From Procambarus clarkii (lineage: Eukaryota; Arthropoda; Malacostraca; Decapoda; Cambaridae), in the NCBI RefSeq assembly GCF_040958095.1, contig NC_091228.1, positions 6,001,700-6,065,699 on the forward strand: a stretch of 64,000 nucleotides of DNA, written 5' to 3'. The notes under the pieces are model-generated. The model did not search any database and was not told the DNA's origin. It was given only the letters and a program-made list of their open reading frames with translations. Positions 11,401-20,675 of the stretch are shown in pieces; the first letter of the stretch is position 1, and each line of letters starts with the position of its first letter. The position numbers and the translations under genes are program-made.

Positions 11401-13744
11401 TTGTGTAACTGCTTCGTGAATCTGACCCCTGGGTCTTACGCAATTCCACCATTGCAATAAAGTAAACAAAATACATTCTACATACAGAGATAAAGTATAC
11501 AAAATATATTCCTTATCAAGGAATATATTCCTTATCAAGGAATTTATAAGGAATATATTTAGACTTCAAACACCCTTGAAGAGCTGGTCGGCCGAGCGGA
11601 CAGCACGCTGGGCTTGTGATCCTGTGGTCCCGGGTTCGACCCCGGGCGCCGGCAAGAAACAATGGGCAGAGTTTCTTTCACCTTATGCCCCTGTTACCTA
11701 GCAGTAAAATAGGTGCCTGGGTGTTAGTCAGCTGTCACGGGCTGCTTCCTGGGGGTGGAGGCCTGGTCGAGGACCGGGCCGCGGGGACACTAAAGCCCCG
11801 AAATCATCTCAAGATAACCTCCCCCACAGTCTTACTCCGATCAACTGGCATCATCTTGCCTTCACCTGATAGTTTATTATAAGACGTATTGACCAATTAT
11901 TGCTTCTTTAGGTTATCTTAAGGTTATCTTGCTCCCCAAGTAGTATTCATCTTGTACTCCGGGCAGGTGGAGCGAGAGGCCCGGCGCCGCAGGAATGAGT
12001 GGAGGATCACCAAGATGGTGCTCATCATTTTCATCGCTTTTCTCATCACCTACCTGCCCATCACCCTCGTTAAGAACCTGGACAAGAAGGTGGATTATCC
12101 AGGTAAGCTCATGGGAACCAATTGACACCAGGTACCATAGGTTATCATGGGTTTAGCTGAGACCAGGGATTATTTAAGATCAGCTAGATTCACGAAAGCA
12201 CTTACGCAAGCACTTACGAACCTGGGGCCAGATTCACGAAAGCACTTACGCGAGAACTTACGAACCTGGGGCCAGATTCACGCAAGCACTTACGAACCTG
12301 TGCATCTTTTCTCAATCTTTGGCGGCTTTGTTTACAATTATTAAACAGTTAATGAGCTCCGAAAGCACTTACGCAAGCACTTACGAACCTGGGGCTAGAT
12401 TCACGAAAGCACTTACGAACCTGTGCATCTTTTCTTAATCTTTGGCGGCTTTGTTTACATTTATTAAACAGTTAATGAGCTCCGAAGCACCAGGAGGCTG
12501 TTTATAACAATAACAACAGTTGATTGGCAAGTTTTCATGCTTGTAAACTGTTTAATAAATGTAACCAAAGCCGTCAAAGATTGAGGAAAGATGTACACGT
12601 TCGTAAGTGCTTGCGTAACTGCTTTCGTAAATCTGGCCCCAGGTTCGTAAGTACTTGAGTAACTGCTTTCGTGAATCTGGCCCCAGGTTCGTAAGTACTT
12701 GAGTAACTGCTTTCGTGAATCTGGCCACAGGTTCGTAAGTACTTGAGTAACTGCTTTCGTGAATCTGGCCCCAGGTTCGTAAGTACTTGAGTAACTGCTT
12801 TCGTGAATCTGGCCCCAGGTTCGTAAGTACTTGAGTAACTGCTTTCGTGAATCTGGCCCCAGGTTCGTAAGTACTTGAGTAACTGCTTTCGTGAATCTGG
12901 CCCCAGGTTCGTAAGTACTTGAGTAACTGCTTTCGTGAATCTGGCCCCACTGGATCAGTTGAAATCAGGGACCAGGCGAAACAAGAGACCAGGAAATGAA
13001 CAAATCCACAAGGGCCGTGACGAGGATTCGAACCTGCGTCCGGGAGCATCCCAGAGACCAGGAACCATGCAAGTGCAGATACCAAATGAGACCAGGTAAG
13101 ATTAACAACTAAGACCAATAATTATTACATCTTGACCAAGTGATGTTGTTTAAGATTCAGCTACTAGGAACAAGAAGTTCCAAGTAGCACGGGCTATGGT
13201 GAGCCCGTAGTGGACTTACCTGGCACAGGAGCGGGGCAAGTAGCACGGGCTATGGTGATCCCGTGTGTCTCAAGATTGATTGATTGATTGATGACGATTA
13301 AGCCACCCAAAATGTGGCACGGGCATGAATAGCCCGTAAGTGTTGGCCCTTTTGAGCCATTACCAGTATCAAGAGCTGATACTGGAGATCTGTGGAGGTG
13401 CGACTGCACCCTGCGTGACGGGAGATGTCTCCCGGACCAAATGGGGACCAGATGGTGGTGTCTCAAGCTATTCTCACCCCTTTATATACTGTTGTTGATG
13501 TTATTAAATAAGTTAATTAAGTGAGGTGTGTTAAGACGGTGGATGGGTGATTGTCCCGCAGGGCTCCACGTGCTCGGCTACGTACTTATCTACATCTCGG
13601 CGTGCATCAATCCTGTCATCTACGTCATCATGAACAGACAGTATCGACAGGCCTACAAGACGGTGCTGTTGTGTCGACGTCCCCGTCTCCCGTCTCTCAC
13701 CTCCTCCCACACAGGTGAGCTACTCACGTGTCTCTGTCTATCTG

Positions 13745-13820
<76 letters not shown>

Positions 13821-15417
13821 AGTTGAGAGGCGGGACCAAAGAGCAAGAGCTCAACCCCCGCAAGCATAACTAGGTGAGTAAGACAGCTTTATGCCGGAAG
13901 ATCCCACAGCAGAGCCTTCCCCGAAGCCTGGCCAGAAACCGGGCCGCGAAGGACCCTGAACCCCGGAACCACCGCAAGGTAACGGAGTCAGTGCGTTATT
14001 ACCACCATTAATAACGGTAATATTACCATTACCACCGCGGGAACAACGATATGGCCAACGTTTCTCAGTATGTCGTCAGCACTTACGTACTTGCTGACCA
14101 GACCACACACTAGAAGTTGAAAGGACGACGACGTTTCGGTCCGTCCTGGACCATTCTCAAGTCGATCACACAATCGACTTGAGAATGGTCCAGGACGGAC
14201 CGAAACGTCGTCGTCCTTTCATCTTCTAGTGTGTGGTCTGGTCAACATACTTCAGCCACGTTATTGTGACTCATCGCCTGCTTACATACTTGCACCTAAT
14301 TGAAATTGAAATTGGAATAAGTTTATTGAGGTAAAATACACACAAAGGGATGAGGTAGCTCAAGCTATTCTCACCCCGTTCAGTACATCGTGTTAATACA
14401 TACACACACACACATCACAAACAATAAACATATTACCAAACATTCCGAGAGATAAACATATACATTTCCACCTTTACACAAGTAGTATGGTATCAGACGT
14501 ACACACAAATACTTTTATGACCGAGGTATACTGTATAGACAATTTGCAAGACACCTGCAGATAATTCAACAAAATATTACAGTCTTGGTAGAGGCCAAGA
14601 TGGGAGCCGGTCGGCCGAGCGGACAGCACGTTGGACTTGTGATCCTGTGGTCCTGGGTTCGATCCCAGGCGCCGGCGAGAAACATTGGGCAGAGTTTCTT
14701 TCACCCTATGCCCCTGTTACCTAGCAGTAAAATAGGTACCTGGGTGTTAGTCAGCTGTCACGGGCTGCTTCCTGGGGGGTGGAGGCCTGGTCGATGACCG
14801 GGCCGCGGGGACACTAAAGCCCCGAAATCATCTCAAGATAACCTCAAGATTGGTGCAAAATTCTTATATCTCTCTGTATCTAATTGGCTGGCATTGGCTG
14901 TTGCCGCTAGCGTGGGAATCAGGCCTTAGCCTTCGCCATATCATCCTCTTACCTTAGCACCACCTGAGCGCCTTACCCCAAGCCTACCTACCTCCCGCCA
15001 CCTATTACTTACCCCGCGACTCAAAGTCCATCTTAGAAAGCCGAGCGCTGAGAGGGATAAGCTGGCAAGGTCTCCTCTGCTCCGTCTGATGTTAATGGGA
15101 GCCGCTTGAACATGCTTCTAATCCTCGTTAATTGCCAACAAGCTTCTTGGTGTTGGATGTTTGTCTTGCTATAGGTCTCAGGGACCCGTCTGCCTCGCCA
15201 GGGGCCCTGAGAGAACTGACACATGGTCCCTGAGGTGCATGGAAGGTGTAATTACCTAAGTGTAGTTACAGGATGAGAGCTACACTCGTGGTGTCCCGTC
15301 TTCCCAGCACTCTTTGTCATATAACGCTTTGAAACTACTGACGGTCTTGGCCTCCACCACCTTCTCACTTAACTTTTTCCAACCGTCTACCACTCTGTTT
15401 TCGAAAGTGAATTTTCT

Positions 15418-15507
<90 letters not shown>

Positions 15508-15566
15508 CACCTATATGTGCTTGCAGGATCGAGCATTGACTCTTGGATCCCGCCACACACATCCCG

Positions 15567-15643
<77 letters not shown>

Positions 15644-18600
15644 TGGTTTGCTGCGAGACGGGCACCTTTCTCAAACCTTAAAATTACCATTTTAAAAAAC
15701 CATTTTAAGAACCTTGTTCTTAAAATGTTCTCAGAGGCATCTTCCATGGGGCTATCTTGAGGTTATCTTGAGATGATTTCGGGGCTTCAGTGTCCCCGCG
15801 GCCCGGTCCTCGACCAGGCCTCCACCCCCCAGGAAGCAGCCCGTGACAGCTGACTAACACCCAGGTACCTATTTACTGCTAGGTAACAGGGGCATAGGGT
15901 GAAAGAAACTCTGGCCATTGTTTCTCGCCGGCGCCCAGGATCGAACCCAGGACCACAGGATCACGCGCCCAGTGTGCTGTCCGCTCAGCCGCCGGATGAT
16001 GTTGATTTTGTTTTGTTTTTAAATCATCGTTATTCATCTTCTTAGAACAGTGGAAATTTGATGAGACATTTGATGAAAGATCCCAGAAAATAATTGCTAA
16101 AAAACATTGATGTTAAATATGTTATTTTTGTTAATTATAAGGAAACCGAAACCAACTTCCAAGCTGGAGTTGTGTACTCACCTACTTGTGCTAGCGGGGG
16201 GTTGAGCTCTAGCTCTTTGGTCCCTGGTGAACGATCACCGGTGACGCAGCCGTCAGCCACACTACGCTCACCCTATAGTCTGAACACTCACGGCCTTAGG
16301 CCTATACTCTTCATTGTCAAACACGAAAAAAAGAGGTCTATGTACGATAGTAAAATAATTCTTACTACTCAATACAAATCGTGGGGGAAAAAATATTCAG
16401 AGTTTTGAGAAAATATTCAGAGTTTTGAGAATATTTTGACGTCCTCAGTCAAATCTTCAGACTTCAGACAATCAGAAGTCCTCACTTCTGATTGACAGAG
16501 CACAGTAAATAATGGCAATGTTTACTTTGAATGTGGTGAACATCTCTCCTCACAGTACTAACTCACCGTACTGGTAACCTCATAAGAAGGTTCTATCTCA
16601 CCTCACAGTACAGGTAATTCATCTTGTAGTTAATGCCCTGAACCAGGGTTATCTTGAGGTTATCTTGAGGTTATCGTGAGACTATCGCGAGGTTATCTTG
16701 AGGTTATCTTGAGATGATTTCGGGGCTTAGCGTCCCCGCGGCCCGGTCCTCAACCAGGCCTCCTTTTTGTTAAACCCCTGGAAGCAGCCCGTAGCAGCTG
16801 TCTAACTCCCAGGTACCTATTTACTGCTAGTTGAACAGGGGGGCATCGGGGTGAAAGAAACTCTGTTCATTTGTTTCCACCTCCACCGGGGATCGAACCC
16901 GGAACCTCAGGACTACGAATCCAGAACGCTGTCCACTCAGCCGTCAGGCAAGTGTGTTCGGACAAGTTGTTCGAACAAATTCGTAAAGAGGACCTTAAGG
17001 GTCATATTCAATGCTAGAACCAAAGATTCTAGCCCAAATCTTCCATATTATATGTTTTTCTTTACTTACAAACTTAAACTTTTGGAGAGTTAAAGTTTAT
17101 CACGTATTAACAAATTAACATTATACACACCTTGTATCATACTGCAAAGCATGAATGTTAACCGTAAAGTATGAGGAGAATGTTAATGGTAGTAGTAGTA
17201 GTAGTAGTATCAGTAGTATCAGTAAAAAGTATTAATAGCTAGACTACTAACAACTGGTAGCCCCCTGGGCATGGAGACTAGGGGGGAAGGGGGAAAGGGG
17301 AAGGGGGCTACACTAGAGAGTAACAGCATGGTTAAGCATGATTCGTCTTCCTTTGCAGAGCTCAACAAAGCTGCCTCGTGTCGCAAGTATGCCCACCTCA
17401 GGTGCAACTCCTGCATGTCCCAGCAGCCCTCCTCCAACACGCCCACACCCCGCCCACAAACACGCCCACACACACTGCATGACCTCTCTTTTCCAAACAG
17501 AAACACCACTTTCCCAATCCGGCATCTGGGGTTCGACACCCCAGACACACAGAGTCTGGACACCCTATCTGTAGATACCAACAGAGATACCAGTACCTGC
17601 AAGGATTGTGAGCTGATAAGAAGACACCACAAGCTCTCGTGTGTCGAATGCCTTACAGCTAAGAACACCAGACGGAACACCTTTCAAAGTCTTAGCGAGG
17701 CTCTGGCTACTCGAGGGCGATCTATTGAGAGCTTCGCTATGCAACACGTTGTCGATCATCTCCCTCATCCAATCCTCAACCGGTTCATCCAAGTTGAATC
17801 ATCCGTATCCCTTGAAAATGCTTCCTTGAGAAGCAATACCCCAGCTCTAGCTGAAGTGTCTAAGTCTGCTAAAGAAAGTTCCCCAAACAATTCCTTTGAC
17901 GAAGAAACTGATACGTGCAGCAATAAAAATACATTAGCCAAATACATTAGTCTGACAACAACACAAGAAATTGACCCACTCAGAAGCAAGGGAGAGTCTA
18001 AGACTCCTGATCAAAACGGCATCTGTTCCTTCATAAACCCGACTTACACTCAAAGTCAAACAATAGAACACAACCAGGACCAACACAACACAAGGATCAA
18101 CTTTAGACAACAGAACACAACCAGGGGTCAACAGTACACCATGGAACATAACCACGACCAACACAACAACACTACAGAACACAACCAGGACCAACACCAT
18201 ACTACACAACACAAGGATCAACTTTAGACAACAGAACACAACCAGGGGTCAACACCAGATAGCATAACACAAGGGGTCAAGACTAAATAACACAACACAA
18301 TAAGGGGTCATCACCAAACAACACAACACATCCCAGATGTATGACAAACTACAAGACACAAACACAACATCAAACCCATACACGACTACCAGGATGGAAC
18401 ACCACAACAGTCAGAATAACATTGACTACACCACAACGACTGAATTCAGCAGTAGGCTTCACCCAACCTCTTAAAACACACTATCTTGAGGTTATCTTGA
18501 GATGATTTCGGGGCTTTTAGTGTCCCCGACCAGGCCTCCACCCCCAGGAAGCAGCCCGTGACAGCTGACTAACACCCAAGTGCCTATTTTACTGCTAGGT

Positions 18601-19847
18601 AACAGGGGCATAGGGTGAAAGAAACTCTGCCCATTGTTTCTCGCCTGGGATCGAACCCAGGACCACAGGATCACAAGTGCAGCGTGCTGTCCGCTCAGCC
18701 GATCGGCTCCCACTATACGATAAATCCGATACAAATTCTTTCTTGAGGAAAGGAATCGAGACATTTAAAGTCAAAGACTGGACGACTTTTTTTCCCAATC
18801 TCAAACACAGAACTGAAACCAATCTTACCCCCAACTCAAGATGGAGTTTTCACCCTAAGAGGATGCCCCAAATCAAGATATACCCCCCCCCTCCCCTACC
18901 TTCGGTTCAAACACAACCCATCACCCTGATTTCTAGACGAGGCTGCGACAAGAGAGCATCTTCAGGAAGAAACGTTTCAAGTTCTCCGTCGAAGTCTTCA
19001 GTCTCGGAATGACGGAGAAGCCCGCCTTCTGGGGCTCCATGCGTCGAAGTCTTCAGTCTCGGAATGACGGAGAAGCCCGCCTTCTGGGGCTCCATGCGTC
19101 GATGTCTTCAATCTCGGAATGACGGAGAAGCCCGCCTTCTGGGGCTCCATGCGTCGATGTCTTCAATCTCGGAATGACGGAGAAGCCTGCCTTCTGGGGC
19201 TCTATGCGGTCCCAGTGCCAGCCGTGCATGCTAAGCTTTGAGTGCCAAGACTGAGACTGCATGATCAGTATGCTTTCTGCATGCGAGTCATCTTTTGCAC
19301 CGTCAGGTAATCTTCATGCATGTGAGTAGTTTCAATATGTTTCCACTAAAGCCTCTATTTAGTGGCTTTAGTAAAGCCACTATTTGTAGCGGCTTTAATT
19401 TCCTTTCCTAATGTATGGTATTGCCACCGGCATAGGTGATTAATGAATGCTGATATCTTGTTTGCAATACCGTGTGTTGGGAGCAGCTGCGCATCTATCC
19501 TGTCCTGGCATGATAATTCTAGTGTGACTTATTGTGAGAACTGTTTATCTGTTCCTGAAACACAGTGATTACTTTAGTGTATGTCTGTTATGTCTCGTTT
19601 TCTATGTGTGTGTTATCGTTTTCTTTTATTAAAAGGAACAGGATTATTCTTTCAAGCTCAACATTATTTTGCTTTCAGCTTCCAGACGACGATGTTGCTG
19701 CTCATATCCCTTCAGCATTTGAGCTTTATAAGTAATTTCACTAATTTCTCTCACGTGAAGATGTTGATCATTCCTTCTAAATGGTGGTCATCTGGCCCCC
19801 CCCCCCCCCACCATTTCCAATTTTAGAGACTTAGCTAAACACCAAAT

Positions 19848-19915
<68 letters not shown>

Positions 19916-20539
19916 ATATTAATTTATATACGAGAAAATATTCATTTTGAATATAAAGTACGTTCAAAATGTTTTTTTAAATGCTCCTCCCCCCCCCAAT
20001 TGTTCTTTTTTCGGGGGGGGGGGGGAGGGGAGAGTGGCCGCCGCTTGAATCCCCCTAGAACCCAAATTAACACCGGCCATGATAGCCTAGGCCGAGCCCG
20101 CTTAAATAAGTTAAATTTACATTTTTGAACGGCGCTGTTTACATTTCTAATTACCCTACATGGCAGTTTCTATTGGGTTTGAAATAACGTGTAGCTAGAA
20201 AACCCATTATGTATAAAATCTCTATAATATTAAGTTATATACCTAAATAATTCATCACGTGAAATGCGATTTCCTAACTGTGGAAAACTGCAGATATTTT
20301 CATAGTCTTAAATTATTCATCCTCTCATTCAATATTATTTCGAGACGTTGATAAATAGTTTGATTTCGAAGACGAGACAGGAACATGTAATGTTTACTTT
20401 TGCAGAGCGCGGGAAGGGTCGGAACAAGATGGTGATGGAGGAGCTGAATGATAAGACCATGATGTCTCAAGTCTCTCTCTCCGACGCCGGCCCCTTGCCC
20501 GAGTGCCACGAGCTTCCTGAGGTCTTCCTCGACAAGTGA
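2391..20539 (+). CDS. Tre1-like: Tre1/moody-like rhodopsin-family GPCR, whole gene
   Basis: Membrane receptor of the insect Tre1 (trapped in endoderm 1)/moody group, which in Drosophila acts in germ-cell migration and in blood-brain-barrier septate junctions. Spliced exons: 2391-2497, 6361-6501, 6903-7022, 7371-7424, 9172-9299, 9802-9952, 10809-10908, 11967-12102, 13562-13714, then 17359-18227 or 20406-20539. All introns are GT-AG and both versions stay in frame (652 or 407 residues). Landmarks: N-glycosylation sequon NDS in the acidic N-terminus, TM1 GN (N60), TM2 D88, C116 and C195 for the extracellular disulfide, NRY 140-142 in place of DRY, W168 in TM4, P217 and Y225 in TM5, TYLP (P298) in TM6, NPVIY 329-333 in TM7. 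The GRFGLD and LQTCSIL segments in loop 2 fit this family. From memory Drosophila Tre1 is about 390 residues, close to the 407-residue form; ligand not known from sequence. Confidence 0.9.
2540..3175. repeat. minisatellite, 41-bp unit, inside intron 1
   Basis: About 15 copies with core GTGGTAGTGTAGTCGAGCAC, beginning about 40 bp after the first coding exon. Each unit contains CAAG|GTGGTAGT, resembling a 5' splice site and echoing the CAAG|GTATG at the exon edge. Confidence 0.95.
3495..4386. repeat. very homogeneous minisatellite, 47-bp unit
   Basis: About 19 copies, almost without variation, of a unit with core CACTCAGGACTCTACTCCTT. Such homogeneity points to recent expansion, gene conversion, or possibly an assembly artefact. 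No spacer differs between units, so it is not a CRISPR array. Confidence 0.95.
4425..4500. mobile_element. retroelement 3' tail fragment
   Basis: Contains CTCAATAAACATACTTGAAC; matches 42318-42392 in inverted orientation. This kind of A-rich tail is typical of LINE or SINE 3' ends. No coding part is left. Confidence 0.5.
4570..4821 (-). mobile_element. tRNA-derived SINE family 1, minus copy
   Basis: Read on the minus strand it starts with a tRNA-like head (GGCCGAGCGGACAGCACGCT, then a B box GGGTTCGATCCCGGG) and continues with a conserved body (CTGTTACCTAGCAGTAAAAT, then GACCGGGCCGCGGGGACACT) and a tail of repeated CTCAAGATAAT. Pol III internal promoter boxes are recognisable. Lies in intron 1 of the receptor gene. 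Confidence 0.9.
4828..5125. mobile_element. FB-B foldback element, diverged copy
   Basis: Shares TTCATAGAAAACACCGACCT, TTAGTATGTTAAGATAAGCA and the GAGAACGGGTTG end with the intact copies at 22550 and 52907. The left end is rearranged and duplicated. Confidence 0.7.
5140..5375. repeat. minisatellite, 27-bp unit
   Basis: About 9 copies with core TGTTGTATTTGTCGTGTAGT. The unit length is a multiple of three, so frames stay open on both strands; not a gene. Confidence 0.9.
5545..6290. repeat. pyrimidine-rich minisatellite, 20-bp unit, before exon 2
   Basis: About 37 copies of CCCTGAGACTCTCATCCCTC and variants. The pyrimidine-rich strand is the transcribed sense of the receptor gene, and the array ends about 70 bp before the acceptor of exon 2. 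Confidence 0.95.
6361..6501 (+). CDS. Tre1-like: receptor exon 2: TM1 and start of TM2
   Basis: Acceptor CCCCCCGCAG|G; donor CAG|GTAAGG. Encodes residues 36-83 with TM1 (VIAVLFIGYMVLGLTGNFLT), the conserved GN pair, an arginine-rich first intracellular loop and the start of TM2. Confidence 0.95.
6715..6775. repeat. fragment of dispersed palindrome FB-F
   Basis: Contains CACGGGCTCACCATAGCCCG followed by GTGCTACTTGGAAC. The same family appears at 13163-13270, 48262-48340 and 57802-57895, and is tandemly expanded at 48757-49135. Lies in intron 2. Confidence 0.7.
6903..7022 (+). CDS. Tre1-like: receptor exon 3: TM2 to start of TM3
   Basis: Acceptor CCTTGCAG|T; donor TCAG|GTCAGT. Encodes LCVADFLFCVLVLPWEV (D88 in TM2), the first extracellular loop with its Trp, and C116, the TM3 partner of the loop-2 disulfide. 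Confidence 0.95.
7077..7158. mobile_element. FB-B fragment
   Basis: Begins CAACCCGTTCTCGCA and runs through CAATATTGACTTATTAAATA. It is cut off by the FB-C copy that follows. In intron 3. Confidence 0.7.
7159..7289. mobile_element. FB-C hairpin element, copy 2 (no tail)
   Basis: Palindrome from GTTGACCAGACC to GGTCTGGTCAAC with a shortened loop region. Unlike the other copies it has no tail on either side and I find no matching direct repeats, so it is probably a deleted copy. Confidence 0.75.
7371..7424 (+). CDS. Tre1-like: receptor exon 4: TM3 with NR of NRY
   Basis: A 54-bp micro-exon with acceptor CCCACAG|G and donor AACAG|GTAGGT. Encodes YWNVAVSLLSIAMITIN. The arginine of NRY is split across the next junction. 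Confidence 0.95.
8084..8345. repeat. minisatellite, 21-bp unit
   Basis: About 12 copies with core TGGATTTACCTATAGTCG. The unit is a multiple of three, so it gives a spurious Val/Pro/Asp repeat frame. In intron 4. Confidence 0.9.
8548..8935. repeat. minisatellite, 25-bp unit
   Basis: About 15 copies with core TTGACCCGGTGTTCGCTGCG, with ordered variants (CGCATGACC, TGCGTTCGT) and one shortened unit near 8690. In intron 4. Confidence 0.9.
9172..9299 (+). CDS. Tre1-like: receptor exon 5: end of NRY, loop 2, TM4
   Basis: Acceptor CTGTACAG|G; donor GTGGG|GTACGT. Encodes YIMIAHFSVYKLVYRKGW, then TM4 (IALMIAFCWVFAFVMLLPTL) with W168 and P177. Confidence 0.95.
9802..9952 (+). CDS. Tre1-like: receptor exon 6: extracellular loop 2 and TM5
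   Basis: Acceptor CCTCGCAG|GA; donor CACAA|GTAGGT. Encodes GRFGLDRRLQTCSILDD, the family-typical loop 2 with C195, and TM5 with P217 and Y225. Confidence 0.95.
10016..10206 (+). mobile_element. SINE family 2, plus copy lacking its tRNA head
   Basis: Matches the body CTGGCCGGGGAGGATTTACT through CGAAACGCTACGCGTACTAG and ends ATATATCTCAAAAAAATAA. Four other copies or fragments are in the window. Inside intron 6. Confidence 0.9.
10227..10441. mobile_element. FB-D foldback element
   Basis: A 215-bp near-perfect inverted repeat from GATGCCAACACCCATATCCC to its reverse complement, with a short central loop. Sits just after the SINE tail in intron 6. No coding capacity. Confidence 0.85.
10809..10908 (+). 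CDS. Tre1-like: receptor exon 7: intracellular loop 3
   Basis: Acceptor TCTCCCAG|G; donor CCAAG|GTTAGA. Encodes the basic end of TM5 (KSEKRMRQHSTRG) and a Pro/Gln-rich third cytoplasmic loop. Confidence 0.9.
11169..11429. mobile_element. FB-A inverted-repeat element, copy 2
   Basis: Arms start GGACCAGATTCACGAAAG and end GTGAATCTGACCCC. The interior is the same as in the other copies but in the opposite orientation to copy 1. In intron 7. Confidence 0.8.
11583..11820 (+). mobile_element. tRNA-derived SINE family 1, plus copy
   Basis: tRNA-like head GGTCGGCCGAGCGGACAGCA, B box GGGTTCGACCCCGGG, body and tail as in the copy at 4570. In intron 7. Confidence 0.9.
11967..12102 (+). CDS. Tre1-like: receptor exon 8: TM6
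   Basis: Acceptor CGGGCAG|G; donor CCAG|GTAAGC. Encodes REARRRRNEWRITKMV, then TM6 ending ITYLPITLVKNL; the family's YLP replaces the usual CWxP. Confidence 0.95.
12181..12948. mobile_element. FB-A element, copy 3, with expanded arms
   Basis: The core is as in other copies, but the right arm is amplified into about 7 tandem 44-bp units (core GTAAGTACTTGAGTAACTGC) between 12641 and 12948, and the left arm has three partial units. Variable arm repeats recall Foldback-type transposons. In intron 8. Confidence 0.8.
13163..13270 (-). repeat. dispersed palindrome FB-F, tandem pair
   Basis: Two partial copies of the unit with GCACGGGCTATGGTGAGCCC and GACTTACCTGGCACAGGAGC. In intron 8. Confidence 0.7.
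13562..13714 (+). CDS. Tre1-like: receptor exon 9: TM7 and proximal tail
   Basis: Acceptor TCCCGCAG|G; donor CACAG|GTGAGC. Encodes TM7 YVLIYISACINPVIYVIM with the NPxxY motif, a cationic helix 8 (NRQYRQAYKTVLLCRR) with a possible palmitoylation Cys, and ends in phase 1, compatible with both terminal exons. Confidence 0.95.
13757..13814. repeat. (CA)n microsatellite
   Basis: About 29 CA units, followed at 13817-13880 by a LINE-tail-associated sequence (GACAGTTGAGAGGCGGGACC) that also follows the (CA)n at 37275. Confidence 0.95.
14093..14280 (+). mobile_element. FB-C hairpin-plus-tail element, copy 3
   Basis: Palindrome plus right-hand tail ending CATCGCCTG, flanked by CTTACGTACTT (14082-14092) and CTTACATACTT (14281-14291), an 11-bp duplication with one difference. 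In intron 9. Confidence 0.85.
14286..14478. mobile_element. retroelement fragment, copy 1 of 2
   Basis: Contains ATAAGTTTATTGAGGTAAAA and CTATTCTCACCCCGTTCAGT. A second copy is at 29531-29716. Family unknown; no coding part. Confidence 0.7.
14604..14849 (+). mobile_element. tRNA-derived SINE family 1, plus copy
   Basis: Complete copy: tRNA-like head with B box GGGTTCGATCCCAGG, body, and tail CTCAAGATAACCTCAAGAT. In intron 9. Confidence 0.9.
15280..15419 (-). pseudogene. LINE reverse-transcriptase C-terminal fragment
   Basis: On the minus strand the frame reads KFTFENRVVDGWKKLSEK followed by VVEAKTVSSFKALYDK and a stop. This is the recognisable C-terminal end of LINE ORF2 proteins (RVVxxWNxL...VVxAxSxxxFK). 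It is fused upstream to a (GT)n microsatellite, so only the last 46 or so codons remain. Confidence 0.75.
15420..15504. repeat. (GT)n microsatellite
   Basis: About 42 GT units, directly adjoining the LINE fragment. Confidence 0.98.
15571..15639. repeat. (GT)n microsatellite
   Basis: Second GT tract, about 34 units, separated from the first by a 66-bp LINE-like piece. Confidence 0.98.
15753..15998 (-). mobile_element. tRNA-derived SINE family 1, minus copy
   Basis: Tail repeats at the left, tRNA-like head at the right (GGCTGAGCGGACAGCACACT on the minus strand). In intron 9. Confidence 0.9.
16648..16949 (-). mobile_element. SINE family 1 variant, minus copy
   Basis: Same tail and body, but the head reads ACGGCTGAGTGGACAGCGTT and the segment between body and head differs. 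This subtype is shared with the copies at 48365 and 53768. The tail carries at least five TTATCTTGAGG-like repeats. Confidence 0.85.
17359..18227 (+). CDS. Tre1-like: alternative long terminal exon of the receptor
   Basis: After the acceptor CTTCCTTTGCAG an open frame of 289 codons runs to TAG (18225-18227) in exactly the phase left by exon 9 (G|AG, Glu364). It would give a 289-residue Ser/Thr/Asn-rich cytoplasmic tail with paired cysteines (CRKYAHLRCNSC, CKDCELI, CVECLTA). The last 60 residues come from a degenerate repeat (EHNQDQHNT). A frame this long in an intron, exactly phased on an acceptor, is unlikely by chance. Moody in Drosophila is also known to have alternative long tails. No clear polyadenylation signal was found. 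It could be chance plus repeat. Confidence 0.65.
18060..18320. repeat. degenerate minisatellite overlapping the long-tail exon
   Basis: Loose repeats of AACACAACCAGGACCAACAC. They encode the Asn/Gln/His-rich end of the putative long tail and continue past its stop codon. Confidence 0.75.
18483..18715 (-). mobile_element. tRNA-derived SINE family 1, minus copy with internal deletion
   Basis: Body and tail as usual, but the GCGGCCCGGTCCTCG block is reduced to GACCAGG and the B-box arm is shortened. Lies just after the long-tail exon. Confidence 0.9.
19002..19205. repeat. minisatellite, 55-bp unit
   Basis: Just under four copies with core GAATGACGGAGAAGCCCGCC. In the last intron. Confidence 0.9.
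19853..19913. repeat. (TA)n microsatellite
   Basis: About 30 TA units. Confidence 0.98.
20406..20539 (+). CDS. Tre1-like: alternative short terminal exon of the receptor
   Basis: Acceptor TACTTTTGCAG|AG, 44 codons to TGA (20537-20539). It joins exon 9 in frame (Glu364) and gives a 407-residue receptor with tail GERGKGRNKMVMEELNDKTM, then SQVSLSDAGPLPECHELPEV and FLDK. The total length is close to Drosophila Tre1, so this is probably the ancestral end. A (CA)9 tract follows within 20 bp. Confidence 0.85.
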
Positions 20540-20675
20540 CCCTCCACACACACACACACACACACACAAGTTAATCTGTGTGGTTACTTCAAGCAAAACA
20601 AGAAACAAACGCAACGACTTAATACAAGAAAATTAAGTAAATGCTAATTTACAAGAGAATATTGGTGGAAGACTT

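Noticed and set aside
11583-11655. Functional tRNA gene in the SINE heads (also 14604, 32338, 53768)
   Set aside because: A and B boxes are present, but the acceptor stem does not close and the SINE body follows immediately.
17219-17680. 153-codon minus-strand frame
   Set aside because: Antisense shadow of the long-tail receptor exon, with no family signal.
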